Position numbers and translations under genes: made by a program | From: Calonectria ilicicola | Taxonomy: Eukaryota > Ascomycota > Sordariomycetes > Hypocreales > Nectriaceae | Assembly: GCA_020809705.1 (NCBI GenBank) | Contig: CP085826.1 | Location: 744,001 to 808,000, forward strand | Direction of reading: 5' to 3' | DNA: 64,000 nt | Shown: positions 44,024 through 57,160 of the stretch, piece by piece | Layout of the letters: each line of letters starts with the position of its first letter | How positions within the stretch are numbered: the first letter of the stretch is position 1 | Notes under the pieces: model-generated | Told to the model about the DNA's origin: nothing | The model's input: only the letters and a program-made list of their open reading frames with translations | Databases searched by the model: none

Positions 44024-45906
44024 CTTGGCAAGGGAAGCCATTTTAAATTCAATTATTTAGGTTTTCATGAGGGTGACATTAACACTGTACAAAGGATTAT
44101 GTTGATTGTATCTTGGTTGGGCGAATCATCATAGCCAAGCTTAGTTGAATCTGCCACTGTTGTGGCTTTGGAGCTCCCTCTTGGTCAAACCCACAATTTA
44201 CCAAAATAAATTCTGTAAATTTCAACTAAAAGCAGCTTGTTTTCTGGTAAAAGGCTCATTTTGGTAAAGGCAAGCTGTTGAAGGTGTGAATGGGAGTGGA
44301 GCGCCTTCCAGATTTGCTTCTGTTAATAGGAGGCCTGTGGTGGTGACATTCGCAAAATCCAAAGATTCCCAACGGCAATTGGTCCTTTTTGCCACTTCTT
44401 CTTCACCGGCTTGCCTCTTTGGGCGGCTTGGGTCACGTGTCGGGGTCGGAGGCTAGACGCAAAAGCCCCCAAAGGTTCCCCAAAGGGAGAAATTTCAGAT
44501 CCCTCAATGAAATCCGAAGAAGAGAGTAAAATGAGCAAGAGGAAAAGAAAAAGGAAGAGGTGTAAAGGCTGGGCATTTTCGAGCGTAGCGAGCCCCCCCG
44601 GGAGGGCCTCCTAGGGTTGCTGGGGCGTTGGTAGGTGGGCGAGTGGGCGAGCTTACGAGGCTCACAGTTTTGCGGTTGGAACTGTTAGGCGTGGCCTGAG
44701 TGTTAGAGGTATTTTTTTAATGCGATGGCACATAAAAAAGAAATTATTGTGGACAAATTAAGGTGATTGGCTGACAGCACACTAAGTCAACAAAAGGACT
44801 GTGCTGAAGCACGACGCATTTGAGAGAACATGAAGCATCAAAAGACTCCAGATTCGCTATAGGGCATCGCAGGCGCATCCATCAATCACTGCAATAATAG
44901 TGCATGAACTTGAACAGATCTAACCTCAATCACGTGGACAGAAATGAATAACAAACAGGGTAGGATTGGTCTAGTAGAATTTTAGCTTGCACGGCAGGCA
45001 AGAAACGAATTCGAATCTGAGACTAGATAGATCTTGTGCTAATTTTCTTCAAAATATATTCGAACTTAAATTGAATTCTATTAATTTTGGCGCATGCTGC
45101 TCTTCCCCCTCGTGGTGGTGAATTTGAGACTGTTGGGTAAATTGATGCCTCTTTTTGCACTTTTGTGTCGCAGAATCGATATTACGTTTCGCGTGTCTGT
45201 CACTACATAATGTCTCACAATCATCGGCGCCTTTTTGCAATGTCGCACTCGCAAAATTTAGCCTTGCCATGTGGCAATCCTACAGCCACGATGCGCCGAA
45301 CAAACTTGAGCTGAGCGACTGAGCCTCATCCCTGCCTAGCATTGTCCTCTAATCGCTATCAGTGCGCTATTATTCGTATCAATGTAATGATTGGCAGTGG
45401 TTAGATTCCGCACCGCCCCCATCGTCGAAGTTCGAGTGCGCGCGTCACCGAGTTCGTATGCAGCTCTCATGTGTCACCCCCTTATGCCTCACTTCATTTT
45501 TAACCTTTGATTTGTGAATTGGGTGCATAGAGTGTCCAATGAATGCTTCCAAGAAATGGAAATTGATATTTCTAGACCTCATGACATGGTCACCGGGCGT
45601 TCGCGAGCCTATTGCAGGCTTGCTGCCCGACCATTCTTCAAGGCAAACGCCCTGCTTACTGTTTGGTGAAAAAGTAGCTGGGGGGCCTCGAAATTGAAAG
45701 TGTAGTAGCATCGGATTCATTTCAGTCACCATCAAGGCAGCTCTGCTCTCCACCATAAACTTGAGGAAATCCTCCTCCATCCATGCTACCACCAATTCAC
45801 TTTCAGCTCCCCCGCGCATATCGATACCAATCAATAATCCGGTTCTTCGAGGTAGCGAAACAAGTTGTGATCTGTACACTTGTCACAGGCCCGAAGTGAA
45901 AAAGAG
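44024..45906. other. gene-poor region, no gene recognised
   Basis: Contains G/C-rich patches (for example a CCCCCCCGGGAGGG palindrome-like run near 44,595) and short Lys/Arg-rich frames. No family is seen on either strand. Confidence 0.4.
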
Positions 45907-48233
45907 ATGCCCGGTGCCAAGTTTTCGGAATTTAAACGCGACAGCTTCGATTGGAATAAGAAGAGATTTGACCCTGATGCTGCGAATAAACCAGTCATAG
46001 ATTACTGGAACAAGGAATCCGCCAGGAGTCTTCTTGAGCTATTTTTAAGAATCCCCCCTGGCTCATGCAGAGCAAGTTATCAACTGAGGGAATTTGAGGC
46101 CATTTGCTCGTCTGAGATCCTTGAAAGAGTATGGAATGATGGCCCTGATGAGAGAAATGACAAAGTAGCATGGCTATACGACACATCATATACCGAAGAA
46201 GAAGGCAATGTCGATTACTGGAAATCACCACGAGCTTTACATGTTGCTTTGAAACAAAAGGTCAGCTAATTTCTATTCTTTCACATCACCATGAAGCCTA
46301 GTTAACGAGTGATTAGCGTCTGTCCCAAGGGGAACATTATCAAGACCCTCAAATAGATGCTAATTTCAGACTCTTGTACGAACTGTCCTTCAAATTACGG
46401 TGTTGACAGATGAGCTAATTCTTATATGAGATATTTACCTAATGTAGACGCTCGTTGTCTTGCTCCGCTAATGTTGACCGCCCCCAATATCGAAGCGAAT
46501 TTCTTAGTCGACTTCTTCTGGAAATACATCACGGCAACATCTTCAATTACTCTATCTTTCAATGTTAGCGGCCGTGGCGATAAAGTTTGCTCTTTTCTTT
46601 TTACTTTTTTTTTTTAAAAAAAAAAGCTAGCTTATTGGATTTTATAGTAAAGTCACTAACGTCTTATCATTTTAGAACTTGAACTTTGTGTTAGGGTTTC
46701 ACATTCCATTCTATGTATGGAAGAACTCGAAGATTTTAAAACACGATGATAGAACTCGAGCCAACAAGTCTCCACTAAGGAGATCAGAGTCTTTGGCATT
46801 TCTTCGTAAACCACGCCATGACTCCGAGGAAGAACCAGATGCTACATATCTATATGAAAGCCAATGGTCTTGCATGATAACCGGCTATGGCAAGACGTTT
46901 TGGACTGCGTATGCTGCCACTGATACTTACTTTTATGAGCCTGGTGATGAATTTGATGGAGTCAGTGCGGAGTATTACCGAAGCGCCCTTGAAGATGAAA
47001 ACGAAGTTCTGAGAGATCCCGTTTGTAAGTCGAATGGGACAGTAATGATACAAGATCCAAGGGAGTATTTTATTCTTACCCTCTTCGACAAAATTACTTG
47101 TGTTGTCGAAGAATGGGAGCGAATTGTCACTCAATTCGAAGAAGCTATGACTCTTCACGTGTGTAAATTCATTACATAAAGTGTGTGAAAGCATACTGAC
47201 ACTCCTATAGATTGACAAGGTCGAGAATTCCTGGAAGTCTGGCCCACTTTCTGGCCCACCGTCCTTGGGGACAGCTGCTGAGCGCACCAAACTTTTGAGA
47301 GAAGCAACTTCCTGGATAAGACAGGTGGAACATATCTTAACTAAATTCACTGATAGAATTGAGGAGACAAATCGATCATGGGAGTCATTCATCAACAAGA
47401 GCGTACCATTGTTATATACACCCGAAGAGAAACATGAGGGTCTTGGTCGTATCACATGGAAACTCCAAGAAATTGATCTCCAGTTTGATAAGCTGAAGTC
47501 TATTCCATACAAGCTGAATGCTTTCACAAAAAGAAACCACAATTTCAAAAGTTCGGTTCGTTTTTCTTTCATCTATTCATATTTCAAATTGATTGTACTT
47601 ACTTTTAGTAGCTTGAGCTTCAATTTCAAGTCGAAAACAATCACGCTATCGTTTATCAGCAAATTAATTTGAACTATGTAAGTCAATAAGACAAGATGTA
47701 TTAAGAGTAAAAGTAAACAAAAAGGGCGACTAGATCGAGCTGCCTCTCATCGTGGATATCTAGTACAAAATGCATAAAAGAAAAGCGAGCTGACAACCGG
47801 TTTCGCGGCTTAGATTCAAATCATCTCATCTCCTGCTTTGGCTGCCGCCATAATACAAACGGGCATGATGCCTTGGAAACCAACTCTTCATCTTTGGGTC
47901 ATTCTTACGATATTATTCTGGGCCATAACCATGTCTATAAAACCAGTCATAACCTGGAACCACCAAAAATTGCCTTTGCAATGGATCCTACGAAAATTAA
48001 CCCAACTAGTACTAATTTGGCACAGTCAAAACCAGACCCCAGCCGAGATCATGCGAAACACTGAGACAAACTCAGGTCAGAACTTTGATGAATCCTCCTG
48101 TACCGTTGTAACTGCTCCAAATCCACCTAACCCTGGATATAATCGATTTAGATTTGGGGGAAATGATGGCCGTGAGGTCCACGATTCAATAATCAACATC
48201 GACGGTTTGAGATCAATTACTAGTTCTGTATGA
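45907..48233 (+). CDS. CorA-like fungal protein, C-terminal membrane region incomplete
   Basis: Multi-exon gene of a fungal family annotated as CorA-like magnesium-transporter-like. Exon 1 is 45907-46260 (MPGAKFSEFKRDSFDW...ALKQK), exon 2 46317-46375, exon 3 from 46431 (FRLLYLPNVDARCLAP joins the two), exon 4 from about 46677 (NLNFVLGFHIPFYVW) to about 47159, then exons from 47211 (IDKVENSWKSGP) and about 47610 (LELQFQVENNHA). Long helical, acidic sequence (PREYFILTLFDKITCVVEEW) is typical. Family members end with two membrane spans. Here only one is evident (TLHLWVILTILFWAITM, about 47,885), and the first seems missing where the preceding intron lies. The 3' structure is uncertain and the gene may be decaying. 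Confidence 0.5.
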
Positions 48234-49366
48234 TTACTCAATCACATATTGCTAAATATTCCAGTTATATTAAAAAAGAAATATGAAAAATACAAAAATA
48301 GAATATCTCAAAATTGTTCGTCTGAGGTGTCCTATTCTAGCAGCATTGCTTCATCAGTCCTTGGGCCGGTAGAACGAACAATTTTCTATCAAAAGTAATG
48401 TTTCGTGGATTTTAATTTCAAGTCAATCACGAAGTCCGGCACCGTCATCCCAATGCCAAGGCTATTGACAGCCTTCTCACGGGGAATGGTCCCTTTTTTT
48501 TTCATTGCAAGAATGAACATAATGATACAACATGCTTGGACCTTTCTATTAAAGTATTGGATATGATATTTCTAGGTCATCACAATGTTTGATGCCTTTG
48601 TTATTCTAGGCTCTGATCTGCAAGCCTTATTTGACCCATTGTATATAAGTCAAAAGAGGACAATATAACATGCTACGATTCAGACGCCTGAAATTTTATC
48701 AGAATTCTTTCCGGAGTTTTGCGACCCCTGATATATTTTAATAATTTTGTATTACTTCAACATAACTCATGGGGACCAAAAGTGGAGCGAGACGTGCAGG
48801 TGATCAAGAGACGCAGAAAGTCTTCATGTTCTCGTTTAGTGGGTCGAGAGTAGGCCATGGGGCCCTGGATCGGCGCGATAATTTCCACGAAGAGCAAACC
48901 TTTAGAAACGGATAAAATTACAAGAAACATCAAATTTATTGCCTTATTAGGACCTCGGAACCCTTGACCAGAACCAAGAGCCACCCCGCTTGGCTGTTAG
49001 CGGAACAAGATTCCGCCTTCCCGTTTGGCGGCGCGGGGTTGTTCACGAACCAGGATAATGCACCGGCCCGCCCATCCGCCTGTTGCTTCGCAAGGTTAAC
49101 CTAAAGATTGGTTCCTCAAGCCGGATCTCGGAACGCAGCGACCTTCTAGAGTATATAGTCATCGGAGATCGTGGCTGGGAAAGAGGGGACCGGCGTCGGA
49201 TTCCCGTGATGCCAAGGGAAGCGGAGGCTTTTGATCCGTGCCAATCGAACTCGACTGAGCCTTTATGATGAATCCAGGCTCTGAGTCGCAGCATAAATGG
49301 ACTCACCATCACCATGGCATAGATTAAAAATATCTGCCAGCCACCCATAGTCCGGTCAGTCGCATA
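48234..49366. other. intergenic, promoter of the esterase
   Basis: No supported gene. Two minus-strand frames here (48757-48984, 49043-49348) lack family features. Confidence 0.4.
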
Positions 49367-50746
49367 ATGAAGGTATTAAGCTTGCTCAGTCTTTGGGTCT
49401 TGGCCCTCATCAGCACCGTTCTCGGTGCTGAGGTCGTGCCTCGTTCCACTCTCACCGAGGTGACCGACTACGGCGACAATCCAACGGGAACGCGCATGTT
49501 CCTCTACGTTCCTCAAACACTGAAGGCCAACCCTGCGGTCGTCGTCGGAATTCACTGGTGCAGCGGCAGCGCGTCGGCATTCTACCAGGGGAGCTGGTGG
49601 GCTAGCTTCGCCGAGACGTACGGCTTCATCGTCATTTACCCCCAGACTCCTTACACCAACGACAACTGTTGGGATGTCGCTTCGAAGATGTCACTGACGC
49701 ACAATGGTGGAGGCTGCTCCAACTCCATTGCCAACATGGTCAAGTTTGTTCTGGAACAGTACAGTGGTGACAAGAGTAGAGTCTTTGTCACTGGAATTTC
49801 ATCTGGTGCTATGATGACGGTGCGTTGACCAGATTCTGCAAAAACCAAGAATATGAAAGTAAAGATCCAGCTAATGCTATGACAGAACGTCATGGCCGCG
49901 ACATACCCCGATATTTTTGCAGCTGGCATTGCTTATGCGGGTGTCCCGGCGGGCTGCTTCATGAGTGCGGATAACATCCCAGACTTTTGGAACTCGACAT
50001 GCTCGACGGGCCAGTCGATTTGGACACAGCAGCAGTGGGCAAACGTTGTGTACAATATGTATCCAGGATACACTGGTTCGAGACCAAAGATGCAAATATA
50101 CCACGGAACAGCTGACGCGGTACTCAATGTACAAAACTACTATGAGACGATCAAGCAATGGACGGGCGTATTTGGCTACTCGACGACTGCGCAATCTACC
50201 GTGGCCAATTTCCCCCAGAGTCCCTACACTAAGTACGTGTTTGGAGATAAGTTCCAGGTAAGATTGGTCTTTAGGTTCCTCGTCGACAAGAGTCACGAAT
50301 AACGCCGTGATGCAGACTTTCCTGGGACAAGGTGTCACCCACTCTATCGATGTTTTCCCACAGGAAGACCTGAAATGGTTTGGTTTCATTGTAAGATCAA
50401 TCAGAGCTAAGCCAGTTTCTATCGGGTCTTGTCTAACCAACTGTGCAGTCCTCGGATACATCCACAACGACAGCGGCAGGGACAGCCACTACCACAACTG
50501 CTAAACCAACATCTACTGGAGGATCCGATACAGTACCACGATGGGGTCAGTGCGGTGGGCTCAATTGGACAGGCGGTACCCAAGTATGATTCAGCGAAGC
50601 ACAAATTACGTAAAGAATATGCTGACAATTTTGATAGTGCGCTAGTCCATACACCTGTGTCGTTGTCAACGACTGTAAGTGGATTCCCAAACTCTCTGCG
50701 CAACTCAATATTGACATATGATCTAGGGTATTCCCAGTGCCAGTAG
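49367..50746 (+). CDS. CE1 acetyl-xylan esterase with C-terminal CBM1
   Basis: Secreted plant-cell-wall esterase. The signal peptide is MKVLSLLSLWVLALISTVLGA. The catalytic domain has HWCSGSASAFYQGSWW, the nucleophile elbow GISSGAMMT, the acid in YHGTADAVLN and the His in GVTHSIDVFP. Introns follow GAMMT (about 49,819-49,886), the KYVFGDKFQ segment and FGF. A Ser/Thr-rich linker (SSDTSTTTAAGTATTTTAK) leads to a fungal cellulose-binding module spread over three exons: WGQCGGLNWTGGTQ, then CASPYTCVVVND, then WYSQCQ-stop at 50746. All four CBM1 cysteines and the aromatic face are present. It removes acetyl groups from xylan while anchored to cellulose. A feruloyl-esterase activity is the alternative for CE1. 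Confidence 0.93.
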
Positions 50747-51438
50747 ATAGTTAGGAGGATTCGAGACTAAGGGCATCGGTTGTTGTTGATATATGGCAGA
50801 GTAAAAGATTCACTAGGAATGTCAAATATTCGTTTATCAAGTTAAAATCACAATTAGATCGTAGGTTCCCATGACATTGCGATTTTTATCATCTGTTATG
50901 TCGAGGCTCGCAATCGAATATTTCTCCCTCAATTTATCACGAGATTGAAGTGCAGGACACATGGGGGATTCTAAATTTCGTCTACACAATGGAATTTTTG
51001 TCGATGAATGACGAACTCTGTCTCATTTTTATCAAAGAGGTTCAAGTAGGATGAGAGTTGATTAACGTTATGCTTGTGAAAGCAAATCGTGTCTCTCAGC
51101 TACGTCACGTGACTACTGACTTTTCCGCTAAATATTCTCTGCCAATCTTTTCCCATCAATCCCACACTGGCTTACCCAACATGTGTCCTTCGACTGGACT
51201 AGAAACTTAAGACGAAGCCTTGATCCACAGGTATCAGTTGAGGATAATAGACCACATCCTAGATGATGCTCATCTTGAACGACGTTGCCCTCTGTTTCTA
51301 CCATGCATAGCATTTTCTACACTCTTAAGGCCACGTGGGGAATAAATACGATTTTTTAACATTCATTATCCTAATTTCTATTATCGGAAAACACTTAATC
51401 CTCCAACAAACTCTACTTCTGTGCAAATACATATCACC
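50747..51438. other. intergenic, no gene seen
   Basis: 3' flank of the esterase and promoter of the kinase-like gene. Confidence 0.4.
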
Positions 51439-52266
51439 ATGGGAACGATGCGAAACACCAACGTCGAGGTTCTCACCTTGTTGGTGGACTCTAACGATGA
51501 AGAGGAGAGCGAATACCGTTTCCTGGTCGACGAAAAGCATGTCAAGTACGTGACTGTCGAACCGGGTGCTCTACCAAAGGATGATCGAACATTTGACCCG
51601 ATTTTGATTCCACTCCTTCCACATCTCCCCCCAGGTGATTGGAATCAGGGTCACATAATTAAAGATAAAGAAACTGGTGTTCTAGCGTTTTCAAGCACCA
51701 AAAAGACCAACTTACCCTCAGTTAAGAATATCTGGCACCGCACCCAACTTGATCATCTGGAGTTTACCAAGGTCAAGCGCCTGCGTCAGAACATCCACCT
51801 AGCTACTCATTCAAATTTTGATGGTCCAGTACTTGTCAAATTTTCCGAGTTTCCCTGGCAGATACCATTCATTGAAACAGAAACAACCTCATACCAGTGG
51901 ATTGATGGCAAAGACATAGGACCCAAGTTTCTGGGTCATCTTGTTGAAGATGGCAGGGTTTTCGGATTCATTATGGAATACATTGAAAATGCCAAGACGG
52001 CCACATCGGGTGACTTGTTGATGTGCCAAGCCACCCTGAAGCAACTACATTCCCATGGTATCAAACATGGGGACATCAATAAGTATAACTTCCTCGTCCG
52101 AGATGGCAAAGTAACTCTCATCGATTTCGAAACTTCAGAGTGTTGCAGCAGCAAGGCTGAGTTGGAATCAGAGTCTCGGCTTTTGAAGGCTTCACTTGAG
52201 GACACCTCTTACAGAGGGGGTCAAGGCCCTGCAGTGATTAGTGAGAAGATGCCTATTGCTCGATGA
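51439..52266 (+). CDS. small protein-kinase-fold protein (fungal family often mislabelled alpha-galactosidase A)
   Basis: Single-exon 275-residue protein from the ATG at 51439 (MGTMRNTNVEVLTLL). The N-terminal half is a variable beta-rich part. The C-terminal half is a reduced kinase lobe: an alpha-E-like LKQLHSHGIKHGDINKYNFLV (catalytic-loop H-G-D-x4-N) and VTLIDFETSE (D-F-E in place of D-F-G). A preceding FGFIMEYIENAK is hinge-like. A glycine-rich loop and canonical Lys are not obvious, so it resembles aminoglycoside/choline-kinase-like or pseudokinase relatives common in filamentous fungi. The substrate is unknown. No linked genes. Confidence 0.78.
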   Translation: MGTMRNTNVEVLTLLVDSNDEEESEYRFLVDEKHVKYVTVEPGALPKDDRTFDPILIPLLPHLPPGDWNQGHIIKDKETGVLAFSSTKKTNLPSVKNIWHRTQLDHLEFTKVKRLRQNIHLATHSNFDGPVLVKFSEFPWQIPFIETETTSYQWIDGKDIGPKFLGHLVEDGRVFGFIMEYIENAKTATSGDLLMCQATLKQLHSHGIKHGDINKYNFLVRDGKVTLIDFETSECCSSKAELESESRLLKASLEDTSYRGGQGPAVISEKMPIAR

Positions 52267-52920
52267 TATTGGTCCTTGTTCATTTTGGCGGGGGTTCCGA
52301 TGTCAGGAGACCAGTGTTAGGGCTCGATTTATGAAGCCGATCATTCATAATATAGCTCATTTAGTGTTTCTAATTGTGCCGCCTCTGACTATTCGATTAC
52401 CATGAACCTGTAGGGGAGATTGAAGTACGTGATGCCTCACAACCTTACCAAATCATTACACTACCATATACACTTATTGTTATCCTCTAGCATCTCTACA
52501 AGGATATCTGACTCATGGGTAAATATGAAAGTCCTGGATATTCTTTCCAGCCTTGAATCCTGCCAAAAAATTGCCACGGAGTCGGGGAGCTCCAACGACT
52601 AGAGCTATAACTTTGTCAGAAATACCCCATTTTGGGCATAACTTGTTCTGCGTTACAGCCGGCGATGGCGACTCTACCAGACTACTGCAGCGTTTCTTTC
52701 TGCAAGCGTCATGCCTTTTGCTGTTTAACCAGTTACTCATGGGATTCACTTCGTGTATATGCTTATCGGTACCGTTCTAACATTACAACTGTCTCAATCA
52801 CGATGTATGTCGATCTGGGCTGTAGCAAGTGAAAATCCTTTTTCTAAAAAACAACGGCATTCCTTGTTGACTAGTCTATCAATATATAATGATAGGGATA
52901 TAAATCAATATAGGTATTGA
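52267..52920. other. intergenic, no gene recognised
   Basis: Short frames on both strands (52513-52780) show no clear family. A relic cannot be excluded. Confidence 0.35.
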
Positions 52921-53287
52921 TTAAAATGTATGAAGGTAATCCCCGAGAAAATTGCTACCAAGCTTAATAACCTGCTCAGCCAATTCGCCAGCCCCAAATG
53001 AAGTAGCAAGCGCCTTAGCCCAGTCGGCAATATTGTTTTGGATAGTCGAAACCATGAATCGATGCTTGGAAAATTAACATGTTAGTTTGATCTAGACTAC
53101 TTATTGAGATTGCCAATGCCAAATTTACCTGATAGGGCTTCTTGTCTTTATCATGAAGAACTACCCAACGGTTCTCACCCTGCTTGTTCTTCTGGCCATA
53201 CTGGAAACGATTGGTAATAGGGATGACCCAGTGTGAAGGGCTGGTCCTGGGTTTATTCAACCTGAAGGGTGCTCTGTATTGGTCTAT
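52921..53287 (-). pseudogene. 3' half of a gene truncated at the A/T-rich block, family unknown
   Basis: Two exons join in frame: 53287-53129 (IDQYRAPFRLNK...NRWVVLHDKDKKPYQ) and 53064-52921 (HRFMVSTIQNNIADWAK...LGDYLHTF, stop TAA). The intron between has a GTAAAT donor and CAAG acceptor. Upstream of 53287 is a good acceptor (CTTTAG), so earlier exons once existed, but the sequence turns into A/T-rich RIP-like DNA within about 20 bp. About 100 codons survive with normal composition. I do not recognise the family. Either the gene was split by transposon insertion or its 5' part was mutated beyond reading. Confidence 0.5.
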
Positions 53288-53849
53288 CTAAAGCTAAGGA
53301 GGAAGGAGAAGAAGATAATTAGAAGAATATGTTCTTTTAATTATATATACTTTAGTATGTTCTTGTTATTAATATAATTATAAAGTTTAATTTAAGTGAA
53401 TATAGTATAGTTATAATTCTTTATTAAGTTTTAATTTATAATATTATTCTCTTTTTTTTAAATAATAATTTTATTATTTTAGTATTATATACTTGCTTAT
53501 TAGGCTATTTAATTTTATAATTAGTTTATAAATAGCTTTATATATATTTAGGGCTTTTAGTTTTATTAAGAATTTTATTAATTATTAAATAGGTTCTTTA
53601 TAATTATATTATTAAATAAGAGCTTCTTAAATTTTATCTTATTTTTATTATTTTTATTTAATATATAGGATTTTTTTAATTATTTATTTATCTTTATTAT
53701 CTACTTAAATTAATAAAGATTAGAAGTTATTTTATTATTATTTTAGTAAAAGATCTTATTATATTTTTCTTAAAAGATTAATATAAAATTATAAATATAT
53801 TATTTTAAGTATATTAATCTTTATTATATATATATTTATTACTTTTATT

Positions 53850-56450
53850 ATAATATATTATTAATATAGCCAATCTAGCTTCTTATAAGGCCTAGGGGAC
53901 TTATAATTAATTAAATTAATCTAGATCTTATCTCTAACCTTAAATCTCTCTATTAACATCTACTTCTTATTTATTACTTATTTATAGTACTATTATATTA
54001 TAGTTGCTATAGCTTATATAAATTCTATAATATCTTAAATCTTTTATAGTAGGTTCCTAGCCTAGGCCTTATTGCTACTTAGTAATAACTTTATAATAAT
54101 CTTCTAGATCTTAAAGGGCTTTATATAGTACCTATGCTTTAAGAAGAAAGGACTTATCCTTATAGCCAAGTTTTTATAGTTATTTAGTACTAATTATATT
54201 ATTAGAAAATAATAATCTTAATCCTTTTATAAATAGTAAATATATATTTATAAGTATACTTAGATCTTTTAATTTATTTATTCTAGCTCTTTATTAATCT
54301 ACAGATAGTATACTATATTAAACTACTATATAATGCTAGCTAGCTTGTAGAAGGCTTACTAGAACCTATTAATCTAATTACTCCTTTAATTATTAATAAT
54401 AGATTAAGGTATTCTATATAATCTATAATAATAGCTAAGGAACTATTCTATATAAGCTTTTACTTTTATTATAAATATAACCTTAAGTATAATAGCTTGT
54501 ATAAGTTAATTAACTATTATTTATAAATATTAAAACTTATCCTTATCTATTAAAGAAAGATCTATTATAAAATCTATAACTAGATCACTCTATAGCTATT
54601 CTAGAACTAATAAAAGCTTTAATAACCCTCTCTTTAATTATTACTAAATATAACTTCTTCTACAAACTTAATAATTAATAATAAACCAGTAGACTAGTTA
54701 TAATAGTTCTAGCTAAAAGAATCGCCTTAATACTAAGATTATTATACTATTATAGCCTAAATATTCTTTAATAATAATATTATACTCTATCTATATAATA
54801 CAAGTATATAATACCTCTATATTAATCTTACTACTAAATACCTATAATTAATCTTAAAAGATTAATTAATTTTTAGTATTTAAAGTATATTTTAAAATCT
54901 AAACTTTTAAATCTAATTTAAATAATAAACTTTACTTTTATTATTATATTATAATATATATACTTATATAAATCTTATCTATAATAATAACTTGATCCTA
55001 TAAATCCTATAACTCTAGATAATTAAAGAAAACTACTATTTATAATATCTCTATTTAAGTTATTTAAAAAATAACTTGCTTTAGTATAATCATTTTACCC
55101 TATAAAATAGCTAATTAAAGAATTAATTATAAGTAATAGCCCTACTTCTTAAGGTCTTTAATCCTCTTAAGTATATTTTGCTCTTTATAGTTTAGTATAT
55201 TTAGTATTACTATCTTATTATTAGATTAATATTTAAGCTAGAAATTATATTCTAATAATTATCTTACCTAATAATTTTATCACTTTATAAAATATTAATA
55301 TTTTATAAAATATATTAAATTCTTATAATCTATAATAATAATAAATAAGCTATAATTATATAATTTTACTCTTTAAGTATTTAAATAATATATAATTACT
55401 AATATTTCCTTATTATAAATTAAATAATTATATTCTATTAGACTTAATTATTATAAATAAAAGATAATTAATTAATAATAATCTTACTTATCTTCTTAAA
55501 CTAGAACTTCTTCTAATATATTACTTAAATAATTAATCTTAAGAAATATTAATTTATCTAGATCTTACTATTATAATATAAAAGCTTTATAAAATTTATA
55601 TTTAAATTTTTAAAAAACTACTTCCTTACTAAATCCTTATTTAAAGATAATCTTTTTTAAATTAATATTATTAAAAGAACTAATATTTTTATAAAGTTTA
55701 AAATAAAAATCTAATAATAATTTATAAAGTTTAAAAAACTTTATATACTTTTTATTATTTAAAATACTTTTTATTTATAAATTACTTATTATTTCTTTAA
55801 ATTATAAAATACTCCTTTCCTAATCTATATAATAAATCCTAAATATTTTATCTCTTAAACTATAAACTTATACTTTTTTAAATCTAGATATAATCTAGTA
55901 ATAGTTAAGGCATAAAATACCTTCTATATCTTTACTAAATAATCCTTCTTTAAATTATTAGAATAGATTAATATATTATTTAAATAGATTATAATAAAAT
56001 TATTTAGAAAATCTTATAATACCTTATTCATATACCTTTAGAATATAGTAGGTATACTACTTAGACTAAATGGGTATACTAGCCACTTGTATAGCCCAAA
56101 CTAGGTCTAGAAGGTAGTCTTGGCCTTATACTTTTTAATTATTTAGACCTTATAGAAGGCAGTAACCATATCTAGCTTAATAAACCACTTAGCCTTAGAT
56201 AGATTCTATAGTATCTTTATAATTAAGGGAAGAGGATATTAGTCTTATTATATAATAATATTAAGTATATAATAATTATAATAAAAGTATAATTCTCCTT
56301 TAGGCTTCTTAATAAATAATACTAGGGTATTAGTAATTAAATTATTAGCTTAGATAAATCCCTTATTTAATAAATCCTTAAAAGTCTTTCTAAGGATTAG
56401 TAATTTCTCTTTAGATATATTGTATAAAGGTCCTTAAGAGAGTAATAGTT
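53850..56450 (-). mobile_element. decayed Ty3/gypsy element, minus strand (RT to integrase end)
   Basis: On the minus strand from about 56.2 kb, KWFIKLDMVTAFYKV, then FGLYKWLVYPFSL and IIIYLNNILIYS (the YLNN codons at 55975-55986) follow the order of gypsy reverse-transcriptase motifs. The active-site YLDD reads YLNN, two G-to-A changes. RNase H/integrase-like ghosts continue leftward to about 53.9 kb. Many internal stops. Confidence 0.65.
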
Positions 56451-57030
56451 TATCCCTAAACTTATCTTATTATAAGTTAATTTTATAATTAATATTTAAT
56501 TAGTATAATAATAGTTTAGCTATCTTTATTATTAAAAATAATTCTTTAAATTCATTAAGTAATATAACTAAAATCTATTTCTTTAGATCTTCCTTAACCT
56601 TTTATTAAAGGGCTTTTTTAATATCTTTTAAATTAATAGATTATATTAATAATATTATTAGACTATATATTCTATATAAATAATAATATTTAGCTATAAA
56701 GATTATAATTATAATATAATAAGCTACCTATATTTAATAGATCCCTAGAGTTTCTTCTTCACTAGCAAGCTATAGCTTAATTCTAGCTACCCTATAGATA
56801 ATATACTCCTTTACTATATCATAAATAACCTCATTTACCTTTAATTAAAACTTACCTAGAAATAAATCCTCTTTTAGGCCTTTTATAGCATAGGCATATA
56901 GCCTCTACTTATAACCTCCTATCTTAAAGGTTAATACTATGACCCTAGAGGTATAAGTCCTTTCCTTAGACTTGGTAAAGCCACTGAGCTATTATGGCTT
57001 CTTCTTAATATATAGAAGGGCTAGTCGATT

Positions 57031-57160
57031 TGTTACGACCCATGTTATACCCAGGGCGGTCTAGGATGGTAGAATGCCACACCCTGTAAGAACCCAGCTA
57101 CCTTATAATTGTATACAACCAATCAAATAAGGAGCGATAAGGGCGACTGTTGTGATAAGT
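57031..57160 (+). mobile_element. probable LTR start of the plus-strand gypsy copy
   Basis: Composition is nearly normal here. The patch opens TGTTACGACCCATGTTATAC, a common start of fungal gypsy LTRs, and lies between the minus-strand element to the left and the plus-strand coding ghosts to the right. The right end of the LTR is not visible because of decay. Confidence 0.4.

Noticed and set aside
44411..44614. Lys/Arg-rich frame ending in a G/C-rich patch
   Set aside because: Composition is explained by an AGG/AAG-rich run; no start context or homologue recalled.
48757..49348. Two minus-strand frames upstream of the esterase
   Set aside because: One has a hydrophobic stretch, but there is no family pattern and they lie in the expected promoter region.
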